The translations under genes and the position numbers were made by a program. From Alphaproteobacteria bacterium (lineage in GTDB: Bacteria > Pseudomonadota > Alphaproteobacteria > CAAGCB01 > CAG-977): a stretch of 64,000 bases of DNA. The DNA lies in NCBI GenBank assembly GCA_017480385.1, contig JAFVAT010000033.1, positions 1 through 64,000 of the forward strand, given 5' to 3'. Each line of letters begins with the position of its first letter. The stretch's first letter is position 1. Below, piece by piece: positions 29,199 to 38,602 of this stretch. The notes beneath the pieces are model-generated. The model did no database searches. It was not told the origin of the DNA and saw only the letters and a list, made by a program, of their open reading frames with translations.

Positions 29199-29229
29199 AA
29201 AAAGGCCGGAAAAAATCCGGTCTTTTTTC
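29199..29229 (+). terminator. Intrinsic terminator after the 28508 gene
   Basis: A 12-bp stem AAAAAGGCCGGA/TCCGGTCTTTTT (one G-T pair) with an AAAAA loop leads into TTTTTTCT. Confidence 0.85.
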
Positions 29230-29275
29230 TTTGTCAGCCGGAAGAAAACAGCGCCTTTCAAAAAAATGCGAACCG

Positions 29276-29819
29276 TCAGTCAAGAATCTTTTCAAAGTTA
29301 TATTGATAATACCATTCGCCGTCTATAAAAGCGACATCATGCCAAATACCGACAATTTCATAGCCTTGTTTCAATAAATTACCTATGGAACGGGTATTTT
29401 TATGGAATGTTTCGACCGATAATTTATGAACATTGTTGCCGCGCGCCCACTTTTCAATAAGCGAGCTGAATTTTGTTCCCAAACCGTTTGACGTATATTT
29501 TTCCAAAATTGTAATCCCGGTTATTGCATTACGGCCCGAATACGGATTATCCGGCATTATTTTGCAAATTTGAGTGCAGCCGACAACATCGTTTCCGTCA
29601 AACGCGGCAATGCATAAATTGTTTTTATTTTCCCATTTCCGAATCATATGTTCTTTTGTTTCAACAGGCGCATCGGGATACTCGAACACCATTTTTGCGC
29701 CGGGACCTTGTATTAAATTTCGCGTAATATTTCTTTACAGGTTCATAATCCGTATCACAAAGACGGCGGATAATAACAGTTTCACCGTTTTTTAGTTTGA
29801 ATTTGACGGCGCGATTCAT
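29276..29819 (-). pseudogene. Frameshifted GNAT-family N-acetyltransferase
   Basis: The minus strand starts well: AAAGGAG, then ATG 29819 and a frame reading MNRAVKFKLKNGETVIIRRL. After about 35 codons, near 29725, the sensible reading moves to the next frame, which continues QGPGAKMVFEYPDAP to the stop at 29276. That second frame holds the GNAT core (AAFDGNDVVGCTQI, then ITILEKYTSNGLGTKFSSLI with the acetyl-CoA loop). The offset between the frames is one base, so removing one A from TTTAATA would join them into a protein of about 180 residues. It is a recent pseudogene, a programmed shift or an assembly error. The downstream 138-codon frame alone would lack the first strand. Confidence 0.75.
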
Positions 29820-29896
29820 AGAAACTCCTTTATAATTCACGTAAAGATTATACCATGGCGACCGAGCATCGCAACCGACAAACCGATATTACAACC

Positions 29897-30131
29897 TAAA
29901 ACCGATTTTTAGAGAGTCTGGTAGCAGGAAGGCCAAGCGAGAAAGCGGAGCGTACATTTCGTACGTAAGCATTTCGCAGCGAGGGCTCGAAACTTAGTTT
30001 CTTTGCTAAAATTGATTTTAGCAAGGTTAATGGCAGGAACGGCGACGCGAAAAAGCGAAGCATACAAAAGGTATGTGAGCATTTTGAGCTAGACGTGACG
30101 AACCAGTAACCCGATAAAATCAATTTTATCT
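29897..30131. repeat. Two diverged 108-bp units punctuated by three AT-rich palindromes
   Basis: Three palindromes (29897-29913; 30006-30023, GCTAAAAT-tg-ATTTTAGC; 30114-30131, GATAAAAT-ca-ATTTTATC) are spaced 108-109 bp apart. Each interval holds a related unit with GCAGGAA near its start and a central hairpin: GCGTAC/GTACGT (29951-29967 area) in the first and GCATAC/GTATGT (30061-30077 area) in the second. A G-C pair in one copy is A-T in the other, so pairing is conserved. The last palindrome overlaps the stop region of the alpha-E gene. No credible gene is present; the 75-codon minus frame across it is a by-product of the repeat. It looks like a small mobile or structural repeat element. 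Confidence 0.7.
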
Positions 30132-31046
30132 CATGAAGTCGGAACGAATCTGGTCGGACAGATTAGCCGTAAACCCGACAAAGTCCGTCAAGAAATCATG
30201 CAACGACCGGGTTTTGAGCACACCCGCCAGTGTGCCGGTACGCAAAAAAGCATGTTCCTGTGACGCAAGCTTTAAAGAAAGCGTATCAGGCCGCAAAGCA
30301 CTCAGGCTTGTCACGATTTCGCCGTAAGCGCTGTTCATCGCGCGCGGGAAAACCGGACTGAAAATCAGCATTTCCGCAATTTTCGACGGAACAGGCGCTT
30401 CCTTATAAATGCTGCGGTACGCCTGCCAGCCGCCGACGGAACGAAGCAGTTCTCCCCATTGATAATAGTCGATCAGCCCTTTATCCGCCGCATTCGGAGG
30501 CAGTAAAATATGATACTTCACGTCCAGCAGCCGCGCCGTAAAGTCGGCCCGTTCAATGTAGGTTCCCATTCTGGCAAACTGGAATGCGTCGTCATAAACC
30601 ATCAGGGAAACCGTTTGTCCCCGAAACAGTTCCGTTCTGTCCTTGACCCATTCAAAAAATTCGCGAAAACCGGTATGCTCCAAAGAATCATAGTACAGCC
30701 CCTGTAATTCGATCCACGTCGTATTGATGCTTTCGAACATGTCTTCAGGCAGAATACTGCGTTCCGAACGGGTATTTTCACGACCGGCACGAATACAGGA
30801 AAAGACGCTGGACGGATTATCCAAATCAAAAATCATAAAGTTCAAAACGTTCTTAGAGGTCAGATCGTCATACTTGGCCTTATAGCCTTCAATCTGACCG
30901 GAAATCGTTAAAATCGGGTCCCACCCCGCGCCGCCGCCCGGCAACTGCTCCATACGGTAAGCGGCTTCCAACAGGCGCACAATATCCTGCGCGCGTTCAA
31001 CCATGCGGGCCATCCAGTAAATGTTATCGGCTGTTCTGCTTAACAT
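30126..31046 (-). CDS. Alpha-E domain protein (DUF403)
   Basis: A 306-residue all-helical protein of the alpha-E family. It begins MLSRTADNIYWMARMVERAQ, with further family landmarks WIELQGLYYDSLEHTGFREF and GTYIERADFTARLLDVKYH. Such proteins are nearly always encoded with a circularly permuted ATP-grasp protein, often with a transglutaminase-like protease and the Anbu proteasome, in a proposed peptide-ligation and degradation system. Here it starts 12 nt after the ATP-grasp gene. Transglutaminase and Anbu genes are absent next to the pair. The 3' end abuts a palindromic repeat. Confidence 0.9.
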   Translation of the reverse strand: MLSRTADNIYWMARMVERAQDIVRLLEAAYRMEQLPGGGAGWDPILTISGQIEGYKAKYDDLTSKNVLNFMIFDLDNPSSVFSCIRAGRENTRSERSILPEDMFESINTTWIELQGLYYDSLEHTGFREFFEWVKDRTELFRGQTVSLMVYDDAFQFARMGTYIERADFTARLLDVKYHILLPPNAADKGLIDYYQWGELLRSVGGWQAYRSIYKEAPVPSKIAEMLIFSPVFPRAMNSAYGEIVTSLSALRPDTLSLKLASQEHAFLRTGTLAGVLKTRSLHDFLTDFVGFTANLSDQIRSDFMR

Positions 31047-31058
31047 CGCTTTTTCTCC

Positions 31059-32525
31059 TTATGCGCCAAGAACCCAAGTGTCTTTCGTCCCACCGCCCTG
31101 CGACGAATTAACAACCAGAGAACCTTCCCGCAGTGCCACACGCGTCAAAGCGCCGGGAACGACAACCACTTTATCTGGCCCTTGCATCAAAGCGTACGGG
31201 CGCAAGTCCACATGACGCGGCGCCACGCCTTCGGCTTGCAGCGTCGGACAGGACGACAAAGCCAATGTCGGCTGAGCAATATAATGATCGGGGTGCTCCT
31301 TTATTTTTTCTTTGAACAGTTCAATGTCCGCTTTCGTCGCTTTCGGTCCGATCAGCATGCCGTAGCCGCCGGAACCGTGCGTTTCTTTAATGACCAATTC
31401 GCCGATATGTTCCAAAACATACTTGCAGTCATCCGGCTTGGCCAGCGTATATGTCGGCACGTTGGACAGAATCGGCTTTTCACCCAAATAGAACTCGATC
31501 ATCTGCGGCACATACGGATAAACGGACTTGTCGTCACCGACTCCGTTGCCGATTGCGTTGACCAAAGTGACATTCTTTTTCATTGCCGCGCGGTAAAGTC
31601 CCGGACAGCCGAGCAGCGAATCCTTGCGGAATACTTCGGGATCCAGGAACGCATCATCAATACGGCGGTAAATCACATCAACTTTGGCCGGTCCTTCGAT
31701 CGTGCGCATATACACGCAGTCATCGGAATCGACGAACAGATCCTGCCCCGTCACCAACTCGATTCCCATTTCGGACGCCAAAAAAGCATGTTCGAAGTAG
31801 GCGCTGTTATAGATCCCCGGCGTAAAGACGACGGCCCGCGGATTTTCCGTCCCCTCAGGCGCGGAAGCTGCCAAAGTCTTTTTAAGCTCCTGCGGATAAT
31901 GATTAACAGGACGCACATTGTATTCTTTAAACAAATCAGGAAACAAGCGCATCATGATCTCACGGTCCTCCAGCATATAGGACACGCCGGACGGGCAGCG
32001 CATATTGTCTTCCAAGACAAAGAAATTATTCGGATCCGTGCGCACGATATCAATGCCGGAAATATGCGTATGCACTTTATTGGGCGGCGTAAAGCCTTCG
32101 ACTTCCGTTCTGTATTCCGAATTTTGCAGGATCAGGTCTTGCGGAATAACGCCGGCTTTCAAAATATCGCGTTCACCGTAAACGTCTTCCAAAAAACAGT
32201 TCAAAGCTTTAACACGCTGGCAAATGCCGGCGTTCAGCTTTTCCCATTCGGCAACAGCGATAATGCGGGGAATCGGATCAAAAGGAATCAGACGCTCCAC
32301 GCCGGTCTGCTCTCCGTACACTGCGAACGTAATCCCCATGCGGCGGAAAAGAATATCGGCCTGCGTATTGCGCTGTTTCAGGATCTCAGGCGGTTGGGAC
32401 TTCAGCCACTTGCCGTAAAGAGCATATGCCTTCGACAAGGTACCGTCTTCATTAACCATTTCATCATAGGAGGCCGCTGTGTAAAAGCTCCCCTTTTCCA
32501 TACCGTCTTGAGACTTATCGGACAT
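31059..32525 (-). CDS. Circularly permuted ATP-grasp protein (DUF404/DUF407)
   Basis: A 488-residue protein of the CP_ATPgrasp family. Landmarks are RLIPFDPIPRIIAVAEWEKL, VLEDNMRCPSGVSYMLEDRE, the nucleotide-binding ELVIKETHGSGGYGMLIGP and the C-terminal PRHVDLRPYALM. ATP-grasp enzymes join a carboxylate to an amine or thiol through an acyl phosphate; the substrate of this family is not established. It is the first gene of a two-gene operon with the alpha-E protein. AGGAGGAAGG lies upstream of ATG 32525. Confidence 0.9.
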   Translation of the reverse strand: MSDKSQDGMEKGSFYTAASYDEMVNEDGTLSKAYALYGKWLKSQPPEILKQRNTQADILFRRMGITFAVYGEQTGVERLIPFDPIPRIIAVAEWEKLNAGICQRVKALNCFLEDVYGERDILKAGVIPQDLILQNSEYRTEVEGFTPPNKVHTHISGIDIVRTDPNNFFVLEDNMRCPSGVSYMLEDREIMMRLFPDLFKEYNVRPVNHYPQELKKTLAASAPEGTENPRAVVFTPGIYNSAYFEHAFLASEMGIELVTGQDLFVDSDDCVYMRTIEGPAKVDVIYRRIDDAFLDPEVFRKDSLLGCPGLYRAAMKKNVTLVNAIGNGVGDDKSVYPYVPQMIEFYLGEKPILSNVPTYTLAKPDDCKYVLEHIGELVIKETHGSGGYGMLIGPKATKADIELFKEKIKEHPDHYIAQPTLALSSCPTLQAEGVAPRHVDLRPYALMQGPDKVVVVPGALTRVALREGSLVVNSSQGGGTKDTWVLGA

Positions 32526-32642
32526 CTGAGGCCTTCCTCCTGATTTGATTTAAACGCGAAGATATTATATGTTAGTTTGTTTTTAATCAATTTTTATGAG
32601 AATATTTTTTTAACAAAACGCAAACAAAACATGGTCACAAAG

Positions 32643-32936
32643 ATGAAAAAAAACTTTTTTTTCCTGATCTTATCCGCCGGATTGTGCGCCTGTACGCGCA
32701 TCATTGTCCCCGGCAGCAATGAAACCGTTATTCTGCAGCAGCCCGTCACTCGCGAGGTTTTTTACTGCGAATCGGACGAATATGTCTCTGCTGCCGTCTG
32801 TGCTGCCGAATTAGAGGAAATGGGATTTGTCAGATTAACGGATAAATCTGTTTTCCCCGGCAAAGACGACATGCTGCAAAAAGGATCGTATCCGCCCAGA
32901 CGTTACCGTGACAACCAGAATATCCCCCGTTGGTAA
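32643..32936 (+). CDS. Small putative lipoprotein
   Basis: The 97-residue reading starts MKKNFFFLILSAGLCACTRI, with a lipobox-like LCAC around residue 16, so it is probably an outer- or inner-membrane lipoprotein. The -2 Cys is unusual for a lipobox. The mature part has two more Cys (YCESDEYVSAAVCAAELEE) that could form a disulfide. Earlier in-frame starts exist at 32577 and 32631, but the signal sequence begins best at 32643. The family is not recognised. It ends just before comM. Confidence 0.6.
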   Translation: MKKNFFFLILSAGLCACTRIIVPGSNETVILQQPVTREVFYCESDEYVSAAVCAAELEEMGFVRLTDKSVFPGKDDMLQKGSYPPRRYRDNQNIPRW

Positions 32937-32941
32937 AGCAA

Positions 32942-34465
32942 ATGGTCGCCCGTATTTCAACCGTCGCCTTTCAGGGCATAAATGTCCTGCCGATTTCAAC
33001 GGAAGTCCATATTGCCAACGGCCTGCCCGCTTTTACGATTGTCGGCCTACCGGATAAGGCCGTCGGAGAAAGCAAAGAACGTGTCCGCGCCGCCCTCAGC
33101 TCTGTCGGACTGGCTCTGCCGTCGAAAAGAATCACTGTTAACCTGGCTCCGGCAGACGTTATTAAAGAAGGGTCCCACTTCGACCTGCCGATTGCCGTCG
33201 GCCTGCTTTGCGCAATGGAGGTTTTATCCGCTGAATTATTTGAAAAACTGTGGGTTATGGGCGAATTGGGATTAGACGGTCGCATCGCTCCGACCGCCGG
33301 TGTTTTGCCTGCCGCCGTCGCGGCTTCTGCTGAAGGATCGGGATTTATCTGTCCCTCCGTCCAAGGACCGGAAGCGGCTTGGTCGGGCAACAAGGAAATT
33401 ATAGCCCCGGCAACGCTTTCAGAGCTGGTTTTATGCTTTAAAGAAGGAAAAACACTGCCCCGGCCATTGCCCGGAAAAATCGAAACCATTTCTTCCGCCC
33501 TTGATATGAAAGACATCAAAGGACAGGAAAATGCCAAACGTGCTGCGGAAATTGCCGCGGCCGGCGGTCACAACTTATTAATGATCGGTCCGCCCGGATC
33601 CGGCAAATCTATGCTGGCTCAACGGATCCCCAGTTTATTGCCGCCTTTAACGACAAAAGAAATTTTGGACATCAGCATGATCCATTCCGTTGCAGGCTTA
33701 TTAAAAGACGGTAGCCTGATTACGCAGCGACCATTCCGCGCTCCGCATCATTCCGCTTCTATGCCGGCCCTGATCGGCGGCGGACAAAAAGCGAAACCCG
33801 GCGAAATTTCCTTGGCACACAAAGGTGTTTTATTTTTAGATGAACTGCCCGAATTTTCCCGCATTGCCTTAGATTCTCTGCGTCAGCCGCTTGAAACGGG
33901 CGAAGTTTCCGTCGCCAGAGTCAGCATGCATGTCACGTATCCGGCTCAATTCCAGCTGATTGCGGCAATGAATCCGTGCCGATGCGGTTATTTGGGCGTC
34001 AACGGTCAGGAATGCTCCCGTGCCCCTAAATGCGGCGAAGATTACCAATCGCGCATTTCCGGACCTTTATTTGACAGAATTGATCTGCATGCAGAAGTTC
34101 CCGCCGTTGCGCCATGGGATCTGGCCAACGCCCGGGAAGGCGAAAGCTCTGCCGTTATTGCCGCTCGTGTTGCTCAGGCTTTGGACCGTCAAAAATACCG
34201 CTATGAGCGTCTGGCTCCGGATTCCGGCATTTCCAAAAATGCGCAGGCCTCTGGAAGTCTTTTGGAACAAACTGCCGGCCTGACCTCACAAGCCTCTGAC
34301 ATGCTTGTCAAAGCAGCCGAAAAAATGCGCTTGTCGGCGCGCGGCTACCACCGAGTGCTGCGTACGGCCAGAACAATTGCCGATTTAGCCGGCAAAGATG
34401 ACGTTTCGCCGATGCACATCGCAGAAGCTTTGTCTTACCGGCACATTCTACATAACAAAGAATAA
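32942..34465 (+). CDS. comM: ComM/YifB-type magnesium-chelatase-like AAA+ ATPase
   Basis: A 507-residue protein with an N-terminal ChlI-like domain (VARISTVAFQGINVLPISTE, NLAPADVIKEGSHFDLPIA), a central AAA+ module with Walker A GPPGSGKSMLAQ and Walker B VLFLDELPEFSR, an AMNPCRCGYLG motif, and the Mg-chelatase C-terminal helical domain. ComM is a hexameric helicase that drives branch migration during integration of transformed DNA. The ATG at 32942 is chosen; an in-frame TTG four codons earlier overlaps the lipoprotein gene. No other competence gene is seen here. Confidence 0.93.
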   Translation: MVARISTVAFQGINVLPISTEVHIANGLPAFTIVGLPDKAVGESKERVRAALSSVGLALPSKRITVNLAPADVIKEGSHFDLPIAVGLLCAMEVLSAELFEKLWVMGELGLDGRIAPTAGVLPAAVAASAEGSGFICPSVQGPEAAWSGNKEIIAPATLSELVLCFKEGKTLPRPLPGKIETISSALDMKDIKGQENAKRAAEIAAAGGHNLLMIGPPGSGKSMLAQRIPSLLPPLTTKEILDISMIHSVAGLLKDGSLITQRPFRAPHHSASMPALIGGGQKAKPGEISLAHKGVLFLDELPEFSRIALDSLRQPLETGEVSVARVSMHVTYPAQFQLIAAMNPCRCGYLGVNGQECSRAPKCGEDYQSRISGPLFDRIDLHAEVPAVAPWDLANAREGESSAVIAARVAQALDRQKYRYERLAPDSGISKNAQASGSLLEQTAGLTSQASDMLVKAAEKMRLSARGYHRVLRTARTIADLAGKDDVSPMHIAEALSYRHILHNKE

Positions 34466-34476
34466 AGGAAAGCAAT

Positions 34477-35187
34477 ATGGATTCGGGAAAAGAGCGCTCC
34501 TTAAATACTCCTCTGATTCTTGTTACAGACGATGACACGCGTCTGCGCAAGCTCCTGCAAAAATACCTTTCTGAAAACGGATTCCGCGTTTTTGCCGCCG
34601 CCAATACGGTCGAAGCAGATGAAATGATGTCGTGGTATGCCTTTGATTTGCTGATTGTAGATGTCATGATGCCGAATGAAACCGGAATCGAATTTACCAA
34701 ACGCCTGCGCAGCAAAGGAGAAATGGTGCCTGTATTGATTTTGACCGCAATGGGGGAAGCGGACGACCGGATTTCCGGCTTGGAATCGGGGGCTGACGAT
34801 TATCTGCCAAAACCGTTCGAACCGCGCGAACTGCTGCTGAGAATCAACAGCATTCTCCGGCGCGTCATGAGCAAACCGCCCGAAAAACAAAAAGCCGAAA
34901 TCAAGTTTGGCGCACACCGTTATGATCTGGACGAACATGTGCTGTACCGCGGAGAAGAACGGATCCGCCTACCCGCAGCGGAAGCGGCTTTATTGGAATT
35001 ATTGGCCGACCGAGCCGGACAAGATATTTCCCGTGAAGAGCTGGCTCAAAAAACGGGCAACGAAACCAATTTGCGGACCATTGATGTGCAAATTACGCGC
35101 CTGCGTCGAAAAATCGAACCGGACGCCGGCTCGCCGCGTTATATTCAAACCATTCGGGGAAAAGGCTATTCTCTGATTCCCGATTAA
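34477..35187 (+). CDS. OmpR-family response regulator
   Basis: A 236-residue two-domain regulator. The receiver has the acidic pocket TDDD, the phospho-acceptor Asp in LLIVDVMMP, Thr in LTAMGE and Lys in YLPKPFEPREL. The C-terminal winged helix (about 140-235, with LPAAEAALLELL and IDVQITRLRRKI) binds DNA. An AAGGAAAG site precedes ATG 34477. It is 12 nt upstream of its cognate kinase gene and 11 nt after comM, so the three may share a transcript. The target genes are unknown. Confidence 0.93.
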   Translation: MDSGKERSLNTPLILVTDDDTRLRKLLQKYLSENGFRVFAAANTVEADEMMSWYAFDLLIVDVMMPNETGIEFTKRLRSKGEMVPVLILTAMGEADDRISGLESGADDYLPKPFEPRELLLRINSILRRVMSKPPEKQKAEIKFGAHRYDLDEHVLYRGEERIRLPAAEAALLELLADRAGQDISREELAQKTGNETNLRTIDVQITRLRRKIEPDAGSPRYIQTIRGKGYSLIPD

Positions 35188-35199
35188 AGGATTTAAGCC

Positions 35200-36531
35200 A
35201 TGGCTTCTTTGAAGGATATTTTTCGCTTTTACCGGTTGCGCCTGCTGCCGCGCCGTTTATTGCCGCGCTCGATTTTGATTCTTGTTCTGCCCGTTGTGCT
35301 GATCCAATCGGTCAGCGGCATTTTATTTTATGACAATCACTGGCAGAACATCAGCCGCAGACTGGCCTTGGGAATAGCTTCCGACATCAAGGGCGCTTTT
35401 GCCTTGTATGATGACTTTCCAAATGAAGATGACCGAAAAATTATCGTAAATGATATCCGCGCTTCCGCAGGCTTAAACATTCTTTTTTCGGAACCGCAGG
35501 AACCGCCGGAAAATATCCGGCTGAAAGCAAACAATAAAACAACGGAACTGATCCCCGCCCTGCGTACGGTCGGTTATCCGTTCACCCTCAGTGATCTGCC
35601 CGAAGAACGCCGCCTTTTAATCACCTTTTATCTGCCCGATTATACCGCGGAAATTTTGCTGCCTTACAAATTATTCTTTTCTTCTACAACGTATGTTTTT
35701 GCTTTTTGGGCCCTGTTTTCCTCGCTGTTATTCACGGGAATCGCAATCGTATTTTTACGCAACCAAATGCGGCCTATTCTTCGATTAGCCGAAGCGACCA
35801 AAAACTTCGGCCTGGGACGCGACGTGAACGATTTCAAGCCGGAAGGCGCCGCAGAAGTTCGTCAGGCTTCCCTTTCTTTTTTACAAATGCGTGACCGTAT
35901 TCGCCGCCATATTGAAGAACGCACCCGCATGCTGGCGGGCGTTTCACACGATTTGCGCACGCCTTTGACCCGTATGCGACTGCAGCTGGCCATGATGGAT
36001 AAAAACGATGATATCGAAAACCTGATGGAAGATGTGACGGAAATGGAACACATGGTTAACGGCTATCTTGATTTCGCGCGCGGCGGAGACAAAGAAAAAG
36101 CGCAGTCTACAGATATACGCCAGCTGGTTTCGGATACACTGGACGGCCTGCAGAAAAACGGACTGGCCGTGCAGTTCAACTGCAATTATTCTTTAATTAT
36201 GGATATCCGGCGCAACGATTTTAAACGGTGTTTATGGAATCTGGTCACAAATGCCGGTCGGTACGGAACGCAAATTAATGTTTCCATGACTGTTTCGGAC
36301 AAATGTCTGGAAATTGCCGTTGAAGACAACGGTCCGGGTATTCCGGCAAATAAACGCGACGATGTTTTCAAGGCCTTTTTCCGGTTAGATGAATCCCGTA
36401 ATCCGGAAACGGGCGGCGTCGGCCTGGGATTAACAATCACGCGCGATATTGTGACAGCGCACGGCGGAAAAATTTACATGGAAGACAGCGCTTTGGGCGG
36501 TTTAAAAGTCGTTATGGTTTTCCCGATTTAA
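35200..36531 (+). CDS. EnvZ-like membrane sensor histidine kinase
   Basis: A 443-residue kinase. Transmembrane helices near 27-45 and 165-188 enclose a periplasmic sensor of about 120 residues. A HAMP domain (about 190-240) follows, then the HisKA dimer with AGVSHDLRTPLTRMRLQL (phospho-His), and a HATPase domain with N-box NLVTNAGRY, G1 EDNGPGIP, F-box FKAFFRLD and G2 GGVGLGLTI. All catalytic boxes are intact. It pairs with the upstream OmpR-type regulator. In related alphaproteobacteria such pairs sense envelope or osmotic stress. Confidence 0.93.
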   Translation: MASLKDIFRFYRLRLLPRRLLPRSILILVLPVVLIQSVSGILFYDNHWQNISRRLALGIASDIKGAFALYDDFPNEDDRKIIVNDIRASAGLNILFSEPQEPPENIRLKANNKTTELIPALRTVGYPFTLSDLPEERRLLITFYLPDYTAEILLPYKLFFSSTTYVFAFWALFSSLLFTGIAIVFLRNQMRPILRLAEATKNFGLGRDVNDFKPEGAAEVRQASLSFLQMRDRIRRHIEERTRMLAGVSHDLRTPLTRMRLQLAMMDKNDDIENLMEDVTEMEHMVNGYLDFARGGDKEKAQSTDIRQLVSDTLDGLQKNGLAVQFNCNYSLIMDIRRNDFKRCLWNLVTNAGRYGTQINVSMTVSDKCLEIAVEDNGPGIPANKRDDVFKAFFRLDESRNPETGGVGLGLTITRDIVTAHGGKIYMEDSALGGLKVVMVFPI

Positions 36532-36643
36532 AATCATTGTCATATTTATTTAAAAAGACTATCCCTTTTTTTCAAATTCGGGTACACTCTTTTTGATTTG
36601 AATCAATAGTGATTCTTTTTATTTTTAGAATAGAGGTAACGTA

Positions 36644-38482
36644 ATGCAGACAAATTATACGCCGGAAAAGACTCAGAATGAAAAATTGATTTCCTGGGTC
36701 GAAAAAATGGCTGAGCTGTGTCAGCCAGACGCCGTTCACTGGTGCAGCGGCACCAAAGAAGAAAACGATGCTTTGTGCGATTTGCTGGTCAAAAAAGGTA
36801 CTTTTATCAAGCTTAATGAACAAAAGCGCCCGAACAGCTATCTCGCTCGTTCCAATCCGTCTGACGTTGCCCGTGTTGAGGCGCGCACATTCATTTGTTC
36901 AGAGCGTGAAATTGACGCCGGCCCGACCAATAACTGGGCCAACCCGAAAGAAATGCGCGAAAAATTAAATTCATTGTTCAACGGCTGCATGCACGGCAGA
37001 ACAATGTATGTTATTCCGTTTTCCATGGGACCGCTGGGCTCTCATATTTCAAAAATCGGCGTTGAAATCACCGATTCGCCGTATGTGGTTGTCAATATGG
37101 CAATTATGGCCCGTACTGGTCAGAAAGTGTTGGATATTTTAGGCAAAGACGGTTCTTTTGTTCCGTGCATGCATTCTGTCGGCATGCCGCTTGATGATGG
37201 CAAAGAAGATGTCGCCTGGCCGTGCAATCCGGAAAACACTTACATTACACACTTCCCCGAAGCACGCGAAATCTGGTCCTTTGGTTCCGGTTACGGCGGC
37301 AATGCTTTGCTGGGCAAGAAATGTCTGGCTTTGCGCATCGCAACCGTTCAGGCACGCGATGAAGGCTGGCTGGCCGAACATATGCTGATCGTCGGCATTG
37401 AAAACCCACAGGGTGAAAAAACTTACGTTTCCGCTGCTTTCCCCAGCGCCTGCGGCAAAACGAATTTGGCCATGCTGATTCCGCCTGCTTCCTTTAAGGG
37501 ATGGAAAGTCTGGACCGTCGGCGACGATATTGCTTGGATCAAACCGGGCAAAGACGGTCGCTTGTACGCGATCAATCCGGAAGCCGGATTCTTTGGAGTC
37601 GCTCCGGGAACGTCTGAAAAGACAAATTACAATGCGATTCAGTCCTGCCGCGCAAACACAATCTTTACAAATGTCGCATTAACTGATGACGGCGATGTGT
37701 GGTGGGAAGGTCTGACTGACGAAAAGCCGGCTCACCTGATTGACTGGAAAGGCAATGACTGGACGCCTGCTTCCGAAACACCGGCGGCGCACCCGAATTC
37801 CCGCTTTACGGCACCGGCGCGCCAATGCCCGACAATTGATCCCGACTGGGAAAATCCGGAGGGTGTACCTATCTCTGCCTTTATTTTCGGCGGTCGTTTA
37901 GCGCACAATACACCGTTGGTTTACCAATCTTTCAATTGGAGCCATGGCGTTTATTTAGCGGCTACAATGGGATCTGAAAAAACGGCCGCAGCAGAGGGTG
38001 CCGGCGGGATTCGCCGCGATCCGTTTGCAATGTTGCCGTTCTGCGGCTATAACATGGCCGATTACTGGTCGCATTGGCTGGAAATGAAACGTTTGGCTCC
38101 GAAAGCGCCGAAAATTTTCCGCGTCAATTGGTTCCGCAAAGACGAAAACGGTCATTTCATGTGGCCGGGTTACGGCGACAACATGCGCGTTCTGAAATGG
38201 ATCATTGACCGAGTTCATGATCGTGTCGGCGCTCAGGAAGGTCCTGTCGGTTTAATGCCGTATTACAAGGATTTGGATCTGACCGGACTAGATTTTACAG
38301 AAGAAAAGTTCGCGGATCTGATGTCTATCGACAAGGCCGAAGGATTGAAGGACACGGAAGATCAGGCGAAATATTTCCGTCCATTCGTTGAACAGCAGCG
38401 TTTGCCGAAGGAATTTGTTTCCGAATTAAGCCTGCTGTCACTGCGTTTTGAACGTTCCGAAGAAGTTTGGAAGCCTGTTTAA
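36644..38482 (+). CDS. pckG: Phosphoenolpyruvate carboxykinase (GTP)
   Basis: A 612-residue GTP-type PEPCK. Diagnostic motifs are [16 protein letters not shown], the P-loop [11 protein letters not shown], the kinase-2 [10 protein letters not shown], and [12 protein letters not shown] with the guanine-binding aromatic region. It interconverts oxaloacetate and PEP with GTP/GDP. Most alphaproteobacteria carry the unrelated ATP-dependent enzyme, so the GTP form is notable; in gut bacteria it often runs toward oxaloacetate during mixed-acid fermentation. ATG 36644 has GAGGTAAC before it. A small inverted repeat (GAATCA/TGATTC at 36600-36615) lies in the leader and could be a regulatory site. Confidence 0.96.
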   Translation: MQTNYTPEKTQNEKLISWVEKMAELCQPDAVHWCSGTKEENDALCDLLVKKGTFIKLNEQKRPNSYLARSNPSDVARVEARTFICSEREIDAGPTNNWANPKEMREKLNSLFNGCMHGRTMYVIPFSMGPLGSHISKIGVEITDSPYVVVNMAIMARTGQKVLDILGKDGSFVPCMHSVGMPLDDGKEDVAWPCNPENTYITHFPEAREIWSFGSGYGGNALLGKKCLALRIATVQARDEGWLAEHMLIVGIENPQGEKTYVSAAFPSACGKTNLAMLIPPASFKGWKVWTVGDDIAWIKPGKDGRLYAINPEAGFFGVAPGTSEKTNYNAIQSCRANTIFTNVALTDDGDVWWEGLTDEKPAHLIDWKGNDWTPASETPAAHPNSRFTAPARQCPTIDPDWENPEGVPISAFIFGGRLAHNTPLVYQSFNWSHGVYLAATMGSEKTAAAEGAGGIRRDPFAMLPFCGYNMADYWSHWLEMKRLAPKAPKIFRVNWFRKDENGHFMWPGYGDNMRVLKWIIDRVHDRVGAQEGPVGLMPYYKDLDLTGLDFTEEKFADLMSIDKAEGLKDTEDQAKYFRPFVEQQRLPKEFVSELSLLSLRFERSEEVWKPV

Positions 38483-38501
38483 GTCACATATTCAACTAAA
38501 G

Positions 38502-38527
38502 AAAGGCGGATTTTTCCGCCTTTTTTT
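38502..38527 (+). terminator. Intrinsic terminator after pckG
   Basis: A perfect 9-bp stem AAAGGCGGA/TCCGCCTTT with a TTTT loop is followed by TTTT. Confidence 0.88.
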
Positions 38528-38602
38528 GTTTTAGGCTTGTTTCTTGGCAAGTTTTTTAGGAGAATGCTTAAAATATCTTTATTTAACAGGAGCCTTTTAT
38601 TC

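Noticed and set aside
29896-30123. 75-codon minus-strand frame across the palindromic repeat array
   Set aside because: Its sequence is simply the translated repeat units; no ribosome binding site and no homology visible.
31182-32543. 453-codon plus-strand frame opposite the ATP-grasp gene
   Set aside because: Antisense to a well-supported gene; no start signals or recognisable motif.
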